DNA of 64,000 bases from Sphingobacteriales bacterium (GTDB taxonomy: Bacteria > Bacteroidota > Bacteroidia > Chitinophagales > LD1), in contig JADFDM010000008.1 in NCBI GenBank assembly GCA_018262795.1, positions 62,001 through 126,000 on the forward strand, in the 5' to 3' direction. The position numbers and the translations under genes are program-made. The notes beneath the pieces are model-generated. The model searched no databases. It was not told the origin of the DNA and saw only the letters and a list, made by a program, of their open reading frames with translations. Shown here piece by piece: positions 42,649 to 51,695 of the stretch. The stretch's first letter is position 1; each line of letters opens with the position of its first letter.

Positions 42649-43590
42649 ATGGTAGTTTATCTCAAAAGAGAAAATGGCGGGCTCAAAAGGCTGAACGCTC
42701 CGGAGCCCGGTTGCTGGATTCATGTGTACGGTCCCTTCGGCAATGAAGCGACTCAAAAGCTCAGCGAACAACTTTCTATTGATATTGATTTTATTACGGA
42801 CTCCTTAGACATTGACGAGCGCTCGCGCTACGAAAGTGACGAAGGCAAAGACCTCATTGTTTTCAGAACCCCTATTGAAAATGATGGCCTATCCGATTCA
42901 GAAGCCTTATACATTACTGTTCCTATCGGTATTATCCGCTCGCCAGAATATGTAGTGACTGTGAGCGCCTTCAAAAATCCGGTGATAGAATTTTTCATCA
43001 ACTCTCCCCCCAAGACTTTTAACCCGGCCAATCAGGAGCAATTCATTCTTGCCTTGTTTGAAAAGAATGGATTAAAGTATGCTGAGTTTTTGCGCCAAAT
43101 AAATAACAAGCGCTATGCTTTTGAGAAGGCTTTGTACAATTCTTCGCGCAACGAAGACTTGTTTAAACTGCTGAACATTCAAAAGAGCTTGGTGTATTTT
43201 GTTACCAGCTTGCGTGCGAATGATTTGTTGATGCTGAAAATTCAACGCACTAACTTCTTGAAGATACAAGAGGATGATATGGATACCCTTCGGGATATTA
43301 TTATTGATAGCCAGCAGGCCTTAGAGATGAGTGAAATGTATTCAAACATACTGAACGGCACGATGGATGCATTTGCTTCGATTATATCCAACAACCTAAA
43401 TGAGATAATGAAGCGACTCACTTCGGTCACTATTATTATTTCCATTCCGATGCTCATCGCCAGTTTTTACGGAATGAACGTAGAATTGCCCGGAGAGCAC
43501 AATCCTTTTGCCTTTGTGTTTGTATTCTCTCTCTGCATCTTGTTCTCCGTACTTATTGCTACCTACTTTTTTCGCAAGCGTTGGTTTTGA
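42649..43590 (+). CDS. CorA-family magnesium/divalent cation transporter
   Basis: A 313-residue protein with a large cytoplasmic N-terminal domain and two C-terminal transmembrane helices. The signature YGMN (FYGMNVEL) lies at the end of the first helix, as in CorA channels. The extracellular loop after it (PGEHNPF) is acidic, as is typical. It should be a homopentameric Mg2+ channel. An upstream ATG seven bases earlier is out of frame. It is monocistronic and on the same strand as dapF and the GNAT gene. Confidence 0.92.
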   Translation: MVVYLKRENGGLKRLNAPEPGCWIHVYGPFGNEATQKLSEQLSIDIDFITDSLDIDERSRYESDEGKDLIVFRTPIENDGLSDSEALYITVPIGIIRSPEYVVTVSAFKNPVIEFFINSPPKTFNPANQEQFILALFEKNGLKYAEFLRQINNKRYAFEKALYNSSRNEDLFKLLNIQKSLVYFVTSLRANDLLMLKIQRTNFLKIQEDDMDTLRDIIIDSQQALEMSEMYSNILNGTMDAFASIISNNLNEIMKRLTSVTIIISIPMLIASFYGMNVELPGEHNPFAFVFVFSLCILFSVLIATYFFRKRWF

Positions 43591-43707
43591 TATTCGGCAA
43601 GGTCTTATCGGAAACTCTGCGTCAATTACACCGGCAAAATTTCTAACATTGTGCTGCATTAGAATACTTCCGAAAGGGAAAAGTTTTCATTAGAATTAAC
43701 TCACTAC

Positions 43708-44676
43708 ATGTACACCGCACAAGAACTATATACACGCTACGAAGCACGTTTCAGCAAAAATAATTTTCGTGAAAGCCCCAACGGGCTTTACAATCCTGTC
43801 AATCATATTATGAGCATGAAAGGCAAGCGGATTCGCCCGCTGCTTTTACTGTTGGCTTGTGATATGTTTGGAGGCGATACCGATCGGGCGCTTAACCCGG
43901 CATTTGCAGTGGAGGTGTTTCATAATTTCACTTTAGTTCATGACGATATCATGGATAAAGCTGACTTGCGCAGAGGCTACCCAACCGTGCATCAGAAATT
44001 TGGAATGAATGCCGGTATTTTGGCCGGGGATGTAATGCTGGCATACGCCTACAAATATTTAACCGACATCCCGGTTCATTTTATTCCAAAAGTAATGTCG
44101 GTATTTACCGAAACGGCTATTCAGATTTTTGAGGGGCAACAAATGGATATGGATTTTGAAACTCGCAGCGATGTGGCACTGGAGGAGTATTTGAAAATGA
44201 TTGAGTATAAAACAAGCGTTTTGCTGGCTTGCAGCCTTCAGATAGGAGCAGTGCTTGGCAATGCCGGTGAGCAGGAGCAGAGCGCTATTCATCACTTTGG
44301 TTTAAACCTCGGCTTGTCCTTTCAAATAAAAGATGATTTGCTGGATGCCTTCGGAGAAGGAGAGAAGGTGGGTAAGAAAATTGGCGGAGATATTTTGATG
44401 AATAAGAAAACGTATCTGTATATCAGTACCTTTCACTTAGCAAATGAGGAACAAAAAGCAACGCTGAACAGGCTGATGAATGAATCGGATGAGTTACTGA
44501 AAATTACTGGAGTAAAACAACTCATGACAGATACCGGAGCTTACAATGCCACCATTAAAAAAGCGGATGAGTTATACGAACGCAGCCTCGCTTCACTTTA
44601 TAAAATATCTCTTCCGGCCGAAAAGAAGCAAGCATTAATAGAACTGGCGGAGAAGATTAATCAGCGCGATTACTGA
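43708..44676 (+). CDS. Polyprenyl (trans-isoprenyl) diphosphate synthase
   Basis: A 322-residue all-helical enzyme condensing isopentenyl diphosphate onto allylic primers. The first aspartate-rich motif is VHDDIMD (D79, D80, D83) followed by RRG; the second is KDDLLD (D209, D210, D213). Lys-Arg-Ile-Arg-Pro near residue 40 binds the isopentenyl substrate. Length and the residues before the first motif fit a medium or long-chain enzyme; chain length cannot be fixed by eye. In this phylum such enzymes supply menaquinone side chains. Confidence 0.92.
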   Translation: MYTAQELYTRYEARFSKNNFRESPNGLYNPVNHIMSMKGKRIRPLLLLLACDMFGGDTDRALNPAFAVEVFHNFTLVHDDIMDKADLRRGYPTVHQKFGMNAGILAGDVMLAYAYKYLTDIPVHFIPKVMSVFTETAIQIFEGQQMDMDFETRSDVALEEYLKMIEYKTSVLLACSLQIGAVLGNAGEQEQSAIHHFGLNLGLSFQIKDDLLDAFGEGEKVGKKIGGDILMNKKTYLYISTFHLANEEQKATLNRLMNESDELLKITGVKQLMTDTGAYNATIKKADELYERSLASLYKISLPAEKKQALIELAEKINQRDY

Positions 44677-44704
44677 GTCGTCAAGAAGTAGTGAAAGGAA
44701 GTGC

Positions 44705-45442
44705 TTACTTATCGTATTTCCTAAGCAGTTTAAGCAATGTTTCTAAATCTTTAGGTAAGGGGGCTATTATTTCCAGTAGTTGACCGCTTACCGGATGGTG
44801 CAAAATAATTTGATAGGCATGTAAGGTTAAGCGTGAAACGGTAGGCCGCTCTTCCTCTCCCGAAGTTTTGTAATTTCTTTTAATGGAAGAAAAATAAAAA
44901 GCGGATGACTTGGCATATACTTCATCCACCAACAATGGATTGCCCAAAGCGGTGAGGTGCACTCGTATCTGATGCGTTTTTCCGGTTTTAATTTCGGCCA
45001 TTACTAAGGAGGCATGTTTAAATTCTTCTACTACCTGGCACAACGTAATTGCCTCTTTCCCTCGTTTAGAGATCATCATAGTGCCGGGCTTTGCCGGGTT
45101 TTCCATCACCGGTGATTCTATCACTCCTTCCTGAAAGGGCAATTTCCCCTTTACGATTACCTGATAAAATTTTCTCACTTCATGATTCTGAAATTGTAGC
45201 GATAAATGCTTATGTGCGGCTGCATTTTTCGCAAAGCAAACCACCCCGGTGGTTTCGCGGTCAATCCGGTGAACGATGAATAGTTTCCCATACTGCTTTT
45301 GAAACAATTCCTGTAGAGAAGTGTACTTGCCAAAGCGATCGGGTATTACCGTGTAGCCACTGGGCTTATTGACCAACAACAAATCATCATCTTCAAAAAG
45401 TACTTCGGGTAAAATTTTCATGGATAAGTGAACGATCGCCAT
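44705..45442 (-). CDS. RluA-family RNA pseudouridine synthase
   Basis: A 245-residue enzyme isomerising uridine in rRNA or tRNA. It has the catalytic HRIDRETTG motif with the active-site Asp, plus the downstream TGKTHQIRVHL block. No S4 domain is present at the N-terminus. Two in-frame ATGs (45442 and 45421) are possible; I chose the first, although the shorter one begins nearer the conserved LFEDDDLLLVNKP. The exact target base is unknown. Confidence 0.9.
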   Translation of the reverse strand: MAIVHLSMKILPEVLFEDDDLLLVNKPSGYTVIPDRFGKYTSLQELFQKQYGKLFIVHRIDRETTGVVCFAKNAAAHKHLSLQFQNHEVRKFYQVIVKGKLPFQEGVIESPVMENPAKPGTMMISKRGKEAITLCQVVEEFKHASLVMAEIKTGKTHQIRVHLTALGNPLLVDEVYAKSSAFYFSSIKRNYKTSGEEERPTVSRLTLHAYQIILHHPVSGQLLEIIAPLPKDLETLLKLLRKYDK

Positions 45443-45455
45443 TTTTAGCGCCCGC

Positions 45456-45463
45456 CAAAACTA
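45456..45463 (-). promoter_or_regulatory. -7 promoter element for the pseudouridine synthase gene
   Basis: TAGTTTTG on the minus strand matches TAnnTTTG exactly, 13 bases before the ATG at 45442. The -33 region has no TTTG at the standard distance. Confidence 0.4.
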
Positions 45464-45515
45464 TCAATTATGATTTCAATATTCTATTTTACGCTGCTTT
45501 CGAAAAGGTGATTTT

Positions 45516-47879
45516 ATGCGTCCGTATATTCTTCTTATAATACTTTTTTTACCACTGCTGAATTACGGGCAAAGGTTTACCACTACCATAAAAGGGAAAG
45601 TGACCGACAAAGACAGTCGGCAGCCGGTGGCAGGGGTGAATGTGATGGTGTTGCATTCTGACCCGCCCATTGGTGCTACCACTAATGAGGAAGGCGATTT
45701 TAAAATAGAGAAGGTAGATGTAGGTCACCGAAGTCTTCGATTTACTTTTGTGGGGTATGAAGATGTGGTGGTCAATGAATTGTTACTCACTTCGGGAAAG
45801 GAAACTTACCTGAATATTGAATTGCAAGAAAAGGTCACAGACTTGAAAGAGGTGGTGATCAGCAGTCAACAAAGTAAAGCAAAGGGCAACAATGATTTTG
45901 CTGCGGTGAGTGTGCGTTCGTTTTCTGCTGACGAGATGAGCCGCTATGCCGGCACCCTGAACGACCCGGCACGGATGGCACAATCTTTTGCCGGAGTTAT
46001 GACCGCCAATGATGAGAACAACCAGATTGTGGTGCGAGGTAATTCACCGCGCGGATTACTATGGCGCATGGAAGGGATTGAAATTCCAAATCCGAATCAC
46101 TTTGCCGGTTCAGAAGGGAGTACAGGCGGAGGGGTAAGTATTTTGAGCGCTAATATGCTTACGCGCACTGATTTTCTTTCAGGAGCCTTTCCTGCCGAAT
46201 ACGGCAATGCTCTCAGTGGAGTTTTTGATTTGAATCTTCGCAAAGGCAATTCTGAAAAGTGGGAGTTCACTCTACAAGCCGGAATACTGGGTTTGGAAGC
46301 TGCCCTAGAAGGACCTTTCAGCAAGAAATATAAAGGCTCGTATCTGTTTAATTACCGCTATTCAACCTTAGATATTTTATCCCTGATGGGATTAAAAATT
46401 GGTGGCAATGTGTTACCTAAATATCAGGACCTTGCTTTCAATTTTAATTTCCCAAGTAAGAAAATTGGAAGTTTTACTCTTTTCGGTATTGGTGGTATGA
46501 GTAGTTTGGGCGAACAGGCAAAGCGCGATACTTCTGCATGGCAAACCCTGAGCGACAAAAGTGAATTTAATCAGGCGCAAATGATGGGAGTGCTGGGAGC
46601 CACCCACTTACTGCTTTTAAAGGATAATAAAACCTACATTAAAACTATTCTCTCCTACAGTTATACCAACCATGCCGATACGGAAGATACCCTCAGCAAT
46701 AGCTTCGATAAATTCAATTTGTCAAACGAAAAATTTATTTACCGCACGCTGCGAGCTAATGTTACACTCAATTCAAAACTCAATCCTCGCAATAATATTC
46801 GTTCGGGATTTACCTACAGTCATATTAATTACCGCCTGTTTAGTGAGACCTATTCTTACTATCTGCAAAAAAATGAAACACAGGTGAGCCACTCCGGTTC
46901 TACCGATATGTATCAGGCGTATGTAGAATGGAAACATCGTTTCACCGAACGATTACAACTGAATAGCGGGGTGCATTTTCTTTTTTCGGTACTTAACAAC
47001 AAGTTTTATATCGAGCCGAGAATAAATGCGGAGTGGCGAGTGAAAGAAAATCAGACGCTGAGTTTTGGCACCGGAATACATAGCCGCATGGATGCTGTTT
47101 CTACTTACGTTTCTTATGAAACTCCGCTGGCTCGCGATAAGTACCCCAACATGAAACTTGATTTCAGTCGTGCCTTTCACTTAGTAGCCGGATATAATTT
47201 TGGGTTTCTGAAAGATTTCAATTTAAAGGTAGAGGCTTACTTCCAATACTTGTTTAGCGTGCCTATTGGAATGGATTCTGCTAATGGCACTTTTTCTATT
47301 CTCAATTACGATGATGGCTTTGTGAATATACCGCTACAGAGCACCGGCAAAGGATATAACTACGGGTTGGAGTTAACGCTGGAAAAATTCTTTTCAAAGA
47401 ATTATTTTTTTATGCTCACTGCTTCTGTTTTTGATTCGCGCTATGCGGGGAACGATGGGGTATGGAGAAACACGGCCTACAATGTAAATTATGTGATGAA
47501 TGCGCTGGGCGGCAAAGAGTTTGTAGTGGGCAAAAAGAAAAACAACATCATCGGCATCACTGCAAAAATTATTTGGCGAGGAGGGCAGCGCTATACACCT
47601 GTGGGCTTAGCCGAATCTATGGCAGCGAACGAAACTGTTTATGACAACTCAAGAGCCTTCAGCAAAAAGTTGCCCGATTATTTCCGCATTGACTTTGGCG
47701 CTAATTTCAGACGCAACAAGAAAAAATACTCTTGGGTATTTTCTTTCGATGCACAAAACCTCATCAACCGTCAGAATGTAGCCCGCGAAGTATATGACCC
47801 CGAAAAGCAGCAGGTTACTTTTGCTCGTAATCTGGGTATAGTCCCCGTGCTTAGCTGGAAGGTGATGTTTGGGATTTAA
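45516..47879 (+). CDS. TonB-dependent outer-membrane receptor with carboxypeptidase-like N-terminal domain
   Basis: A 787-residue outer-membrane protein. Signal peptide of about 19 residues (ends NYG). Residues 22-110 form a CarboxypepD-reg-like domain (GKVTDKDSRQPVAGVNV ... GDFKIEKVDVG), next the plug (about 120-230, with IVVRGNSPRGLLWRMEG) and a beta-barrel. The C-terminal sequence WKVMFGI ends in an aromatic/hydrophobic pattern suited to barrel insertion. No SusD partner or TonB-box-like motif is seen, so it is not a classical SusC. The ligand is unknown. A GT39 gene begins 15 bases downstream. Confidence 0.88.
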   Translation: MRPYILLIILFLPLLNYGQRFTTTIKGKVTDKDSRQPVAGVNVMVLHSDPPIGATTNEEGDFKIEKVDVGHRSLRFTFVGYEDVVVNELLLTSGKETYLNIELQEKVTDLKEVVISSQQSKAKGNNDFAAVSVRSFSADEMSRYAGTLNDPARMAQSFAGVMTANDENNQIVVRGNSPRGLLWRMEGIEIPNPNHFAGSEGSTGGGVSILSANMLTRTDFLSGAFPAEYGNALSGVFDLNLRKGNSEKWEFTLQAGILGLEAALEGPFSKKYKGSYLFNYRYSTLDILSLMGLKIGGNVLPKYQDLAFNFNFPSKKIGSFTLFGIGGMSSLGEQAKRDTSAWQTLSDKSEFNQAQMMGVLGATHLLLLKDNKTYIKTILSYSYTNHADTEDTLSNSFDKFNLSNEKFIYRTLRANVTLNSKLNPRNNIRSGFTYSHINYRLFSETYSYYLQKNETQVSHSGSTDMYQAYVEWKHRFTERLQLNSGVHFLFSVLNNKFYIEPRINAEWRVKENQTLSFGTGIHSRMDAVSTYVSYETPLARDKYPNMKLDFSRAFHLVAGYNFGFLKDFNLKVEAYFQYLFSVPIGMDSANGTFSILNYDDGFVNIPLQSTGKGYNYGLELTLEKFFSKNYFFMLTASVFDSRYAGNDGVWRNTAYNVNYVMNALGGKEFVVGKKKNNIIGITAKIIWRGGQRYTPVGLAESMAANETVYDNSRAFSKKLPDYFRIDFGANFRRNKKKYSWVFSFDAQNLINRQNVAREVYDPEKQQVTFARNLGIVPVLSWKVMFGI

Positions 47880-47894
47880 TTGTATTTTTCGACC

Positions 47895-49382
47895 ATGAAA
47901 AAAGTAGAGAAGATTCTCGTCTTTTTAATCTTATTCACCGCTGTCTTTTATACTCAGTTTTACAAGCTAAATCATCTTGCTTTCAGGATATGGGATGAAG
48001 CCCGTTTAGCCACGAGTGCCTATGAGATGGCTAAAACAAACAACTTTATTGTTACCACCGTAGATTATCAAACCGATATGTGGAGTACTAAACCACCTTT
48101 GATGATATGGGCGCAGGCTATGTTTATCAAAATGCACGGATTAACGGAACTCTCCACACGCTTGCCTTCTGCTATTTGTGGAGCACTTTGCATTCTGTTG
48201 GTTTTTGTATTTGTGTTTAAAATATTCAGAAATCATTGGGCGGCTTTAGTGGCCTCTCTTGTGCTGTGCACAGCGAGTGGTTATATCGGGTATCATGGCA
48301 CTCGTTATGGGGAGTATGATTCTATGCTTACTCTGTTTACGACTGTTTATCTTTTGGCATTCTTTCTTTATTCGGAAACAAAAGGGAAAAGTAGCAACCG
48401 TTTTCTATTGTTGTTTTTTATCGGGTTAACCTTAGCGGTATTAACAAAAGGGATTGCTGGATTTCTGTTTGCACCGGGTCTTTTCATTTATGCCTTGGCA
48501 AGAGGAGAATTAAAAAGAATCTTGACGAACAGGACTTTCTATATCGGAGTTCTGCTTCTTCTGTTTTTTGTGGCAGGGTATTATTTACTGCGAGAACATT
48601 ATAATTCAGGCTACCTACAAAGTGTATTTGAAAATGAACTGGGAGGCAGGTTTAATAAAACAAATGACGGACATGAAGCGCCTTTCAGTTTTTACTTTAA
48701 TAATTTGCGATTCGAGCGTTTTGGCACGTGGTACTGGATAATTCCTACGGGCTTAGTGCTTATCTTCTTTAATCAGAACATGCGATCAAAAAGGCTCTAT
48801 GCTTTCTGTCTTTTAATGAGTACTAGTTTTTTGCTTGTTTTATCTTCTAGCAAAACAAAACTTTGGTGGTATGACCTTCCGGTGTATCCTCTTTTAGCAA
48901 TTCTAGCTGCCCTGTTATTTATTCAGCTTTCGAAAATCGCTTCTGGTGTTATTCCTTTCCTAAAAGAAAAAATAGCACTGGTTTTATTAGCTATCATTTT
49001 TTTGGTGCAGCCAATCAGCGAAACATGGTCTATGATTAAATATGCTTCGGATGATTTAAGCACAGATAATTTCTACTCACTGTCTTATTATCTGCGAAAT
49101 GCTGCTCGCACCGGCTCTTTCCCTCATTCCTGCAAATACTTTTACGTGAATGACTACACCCTTCAGTGGCGACTTTATACTAAAAGACTACGAGATTCGG
49201 GATATGATTTAGAAGATGTTGCCTATAATGAGAGGAACACTTTTAATGTAGGGGATAAAATTATTGTGAATCAAAATTTTGCAAAAGAATATATTGAGTC
49301 GAGATACACGGTAAATGTGATAGACGAATATTTTGGAACCCAACTGTACGAGATCATAACAAAACGAAATGGAAAATCCTGA
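47895..49382 (+). CDS. Glycosyltransferase family 39 protein (ArnT/PMT-like)
   Basis: A 495-residue inner-membrane protein with about 11 hydrophobic segments. The first periplasmic loop has RIWDEARLA, the acidic pair (DE) that is the catalytic signature of ArnT and protein O-mannosyltransferases. The later block DMWSTKPPLMIWAQA matches the KPPL motif of the same family. These enzymes use a polyprenyl-phosphate sugar to modify a lipid or protein on the periplasmic side. I chose the ATG (47895) rather than the TTG 15 bases earlier. It overlaps the next gene by 14 bases, a GT2 that should make its donor. Confidence 0.85.
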   Translation: MKKVEKILVFLILFTAVFYTQFYKLNHLAFRIWDEARLATSAYEMAKTNNFIVTTVDYQTDMWSTKPPLMIWAQAMFIKMHGLTELSTRLPSAICGALCILLVFVFVFKIFRNHWAALVASLVLCTASGYIGYHGTRYGEYDSMLTLFTTVYLLAFFLYSETKGKSSNRFLLLFFIGLTLAVLTKGIAGFLFAPGLFIYALARGELKRILTNRTFYIGVLLLLFFVAGYYLLREHYNSGYLQSVFENELGGRFNKTNDGHEAPFSFYFNNLRFERFGTWYWIIPTGLVLIFFNQNMRSKRLYAFCLLMSTSFLLVLSSSKTKLWWYDLPVYPLLAILAALLFIQLSKIASGVIPFLKEKIALVLLAIIFLVQPISETWSMIKYASDDLSTDNFYSLSYYLRNAARTGSFPHSCKYFYVNDYTLQWRLYTKRLRDSGYDLEDVAYNERNTFNVGDKIIVNQNFAKEYIESRYTVNVIDEYFGTQLYEIITKRNGKS

Positions 49383-50322
49383 AATATCGGTCGTAGTGCC
49401 GCTCTACAACGAGGAACAAGTTTTCCCGGTACTCATTGAAAGGCTAAATAAGCTGATGAATGAAACTGATCTATGCATTGAGGTGGTAATGGTAGATGAT
49501 GGATCGAAGGATAATACGGCTCAACTAATGTATGCGAACGCACTGAATGACAGTCGCTATCAGTGTATCTTTTTGTCCAGAAATTTTGGTCACCAACGCG
49601 CTTTGAGTGCCGGGTTGGCAGCCGTTCGGGGAACTGAAGCGGTAATGATTATTGATGGTGACTTGCAGGACCCTCCTGAACTTTTATTTGATTTTTATAA
49701 ATTAGTAAAGGAGGGGAATGATGTTGTTTACGGAGTTAGAAAGAACCGAAAAGAAGGAGCCTTTAAAAAGTTAGCGTATCGGTTTTATTATCGTTTTCAA
49801 AAGCGCATCTCTAATGTGGACGTAAATCTGGATAGTGGAGATTTTGCCATGCTCAGACGCAATGTTGTAGATATTATGAATAGCCTTCCGGAGGAGAGCC
49901 GGTATATCAGAGGATTGCGATCTTGGGTAGGATTTCAGCAAACTGGGTATGAATATGACCGTCCAGAGCGGCTGGCAGGCACTACTAAATATTCTTATGG
50001 AATGCTATTCAGCCTTGCTTACAACGGGATATTTAACTTCAGTGAGTTTCCAATCAAGTTCATCTCCAACCTTGGTGTGCTGGCCATCCTGATTTCACTG
50101 TGCTACTTTATTTATACACTTATCAAAAAGTTCATGATGGGGATCACCGTAATAGAAGGATTTACCGGTCTCTTATTTACCATCATTCTTTTTAGCGGTG
50201 TTCAGTTAATTTCAATAGGCATCATTGGAGAGTATGTGGTCAGGATATTCTTTCAGGTAAAAGGCCGCCCTCTTTACATCATCAAAAGCAAAATCGTGGA
50301 TAAAAAGATAGTCAAAGAATAA
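49369..50322 (+). CDS. Polyprenyl-phosphate glycosyltransferase (GT2, ArnC/GtrB/DPM1-like)
   Basis: A 317-residue inner-membrane enzyme. The GT2 domain (1-225) has VVVPLYNEE, the nucleotide/metal motif VDDGSKDNT and the catalytic DGDLQDPPE. Two C-terminal transmembrane helices (about 235-255 and 265-290) fit the GtrB/ArnC class that transfers a sugar from a nucleotide donor to undecaprenyl or a similar lipid phosphate. It overlaps the GT39 gene, so donor synthesis and transfer are coupled. The sugar is unknown. The stop overlaps that of the convergent epimerase by about 11 bases. Confidence 0.92.
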   Translation: MENPEISVVVPLYNEEQVFPVLIERLNKLMNETDLCIEVVMVDDGSKDNTAQLMYANALNDSRYQCIFLSRNFGHQRALSAGLAAVRGTEAVMIIDGDLQDPPELLFDFYKLVKEGNDVVYGVRKNRKEGAFKKLAYRFYYRFQKRISNVDVNLDSGDFAMLRRNVVDIMNSLPEESRYIRGLRSWVGFQQTGYEYDRPERLAGTTKYSYGMLFSLAYNGIFNFSEFPIKFISNLGVLAILISLCYFIYTLIKKFMMGITVIEGFTGLLFTIILFSGVQLISIGIIGEYVVRIFFQVKGRPLYIIKSKIVDKKIVKE

Positions 50323-51322
50323 GGCGCATTTGGCGAAGTGGCGAAGCTTGTAATCTCCCCTCCATTAATTTTATTCCTTCAAACGGATCGTTAGAAATCA
50401 AATACGGTCCATCCAAATCGGCATAGTCGGCTAAGGGGGTCAGTGAGGCCGCAGCGTTGCAACCAACGGATGACTCACTCATACATCCAATTAAAATTTT
50501 CAGTTTCAGGGTTCGAGCCTTTTTAATCATTTGGAAAGCTTCGCGAATTCCTCCGCATTTCATCAGTTTAATGTTGATGCCATGAAATCCCTCTGCCATA
50601 AAATCTACTTCTGATAATCGCTGGCAACTTTCATCCGCATATAGCGGCAAGGGGCTGTCTTGTTTCAGCCATTCCATACTCTTGTTCAAACTTACAGGCA
50701 AGGGCTGCTCGACCAACACGCAGCCGCATTTACTCAGCCACTCTATTTTTCGTTTGGCTTCCTCCGCTTCTTTCCATCCCTGATTCACATCTACTGCAAA
50801 CGGTTTGTTAGAAAGTTGCCGAAAGCCGGATACCATTTCTTCATCCTCCTTGCCATTCAGTTTCAATTTGAAAATCTCGAAACCAGAGCGGGTAGCTTCT
50901 GCCACTTTCAACTTCATTTCACGCAGTGACGAAACGCCCAGCGTGTAGGTTCCAAAAGGATAAGTCGCTGCTGCGAAGCCCAATAACTCAGCTATTGTTT
51001 GTTTTGAAATTTGCGCTTTCAAGCTCCACAAGGCCATCTCTAAGGCCGCCTTGGCGCTCATATTTACTTGCTCTTTGCTTAATTCCTCCAGCCAGTTTTC
51101 TATGTTATGGTTCGACTGCGATTTTGAGAAGGCTTCGAGAAAATCAATCACCGATTGGGTGGTTTCAGGGAGATAAGGAGGCAGTGCCGCTTCTCCCCAA
51201 GCTATTAGTCCATTCAGTTCTAATTTCACGAACACAACGTTCGTGTATCTTCGCACTCCATGTGAAATTCTAAACGGAAATTTGAATTGAAGTTGGTAAG
51301 GATATGTGGTTAGTTTCAACAC
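50312..51322 (-). CDS. Dipeptide epimerase (enolase superfamily, Ala-D/L-Glu epimerase-like)
   Basis: A 336-residue enzyme of the muconate-lactonising/enolase superfamily. The second catalytic strand carries KLKLNG (KxK), metal ligands come from DVNQGW, VEQPL and YADES, and the opposite catalytic Lys is in NIKLMKCGG. CMSES and DLDGPYL complete the pattern typical of L-Ala-D/L-Glu epimerase. It would epimerise dipeptides from peptidoglycan turnover. The start is a GTG. Its 3' end overlaps the GT2 gene by about 11 bases in tail-to-tail orientation. Confidence 0.9.
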   Translation of the reverse strand: MLKLTTYPYQLQFKFPFRISHGVRRYTNVVFVKLELNGLIAWGEAALPPYLPETTQSVIDFLEAFSKSQSNHNIENWLEELSKEQVNMSAKAALEMALWSLKAQISKQTIAELLGFAAATYPFGTYTLGVSSLREMKLKVAEATRSGFEIFKLKLNGKEDEEMVSGFRQLSNKPFAVDVNQGWKEAEEAKRKIEWLSKCGCVLVEQPLPVSLNKSMEWLKQDSPLPLYADESCQRLSEVDFMAEGFHGINIKLMKCGGIREAFQMIKKARTLKLKILIGCMSESSVGCNAAASLTPLADYADLDGPYLISNDPFEGIKLMEGRLQASPLRQMRLIL

Positions 51323-51695
51323 GGATGTTTATCTGCCGCCAATCTACGAGCAAAATAATTCCTCGTATTTTTTTTGTGTGAAGTTCTTCGCTTCGGTAGG
51401 ATAGTACGACAACACACAAGAGAGAAGAAAAAATGGTAAAAAAATATTCTATATGGTATTGAATAGATAAAAACAGCCCCCAAAATTCTTTCTATGAACT
51501 TTTAACCTAAAGAATAGCCCAACAAGAAACTGAAAACTGAAAATAAGAAAGTTGAGAATGCAAGGATCAAATTTACCATTACACGATGAACCGATACCTA
51601 AGTATCATTACGAATATCGAATGTAGAACACTGAACTTCGAATGTCGAGTATCGCAAAGTAGCACATCGTTTCTGACAAGCACCAACAATTGATG
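51323..51695. other. Intergenic spacer with low-complexity short-word tracts
   Basis: About 370 bases with no gene. It contains AACTGAAAACTGAAAAT near 51528 and a second tract at 51611-51654 made of CGAATATCGAATGT / CGAATGTCGAGTATCG-like words. No terminator hairpin is obvious. Confidence 0.6.

Noticed and set aside
45516-47879. TonB receptor as a SusC with a polysaccharide utilisation locus
   Set aside because: No SusD-like gene, no glycosidase and no sensor next to it; the following genes are glycosyltransferases.
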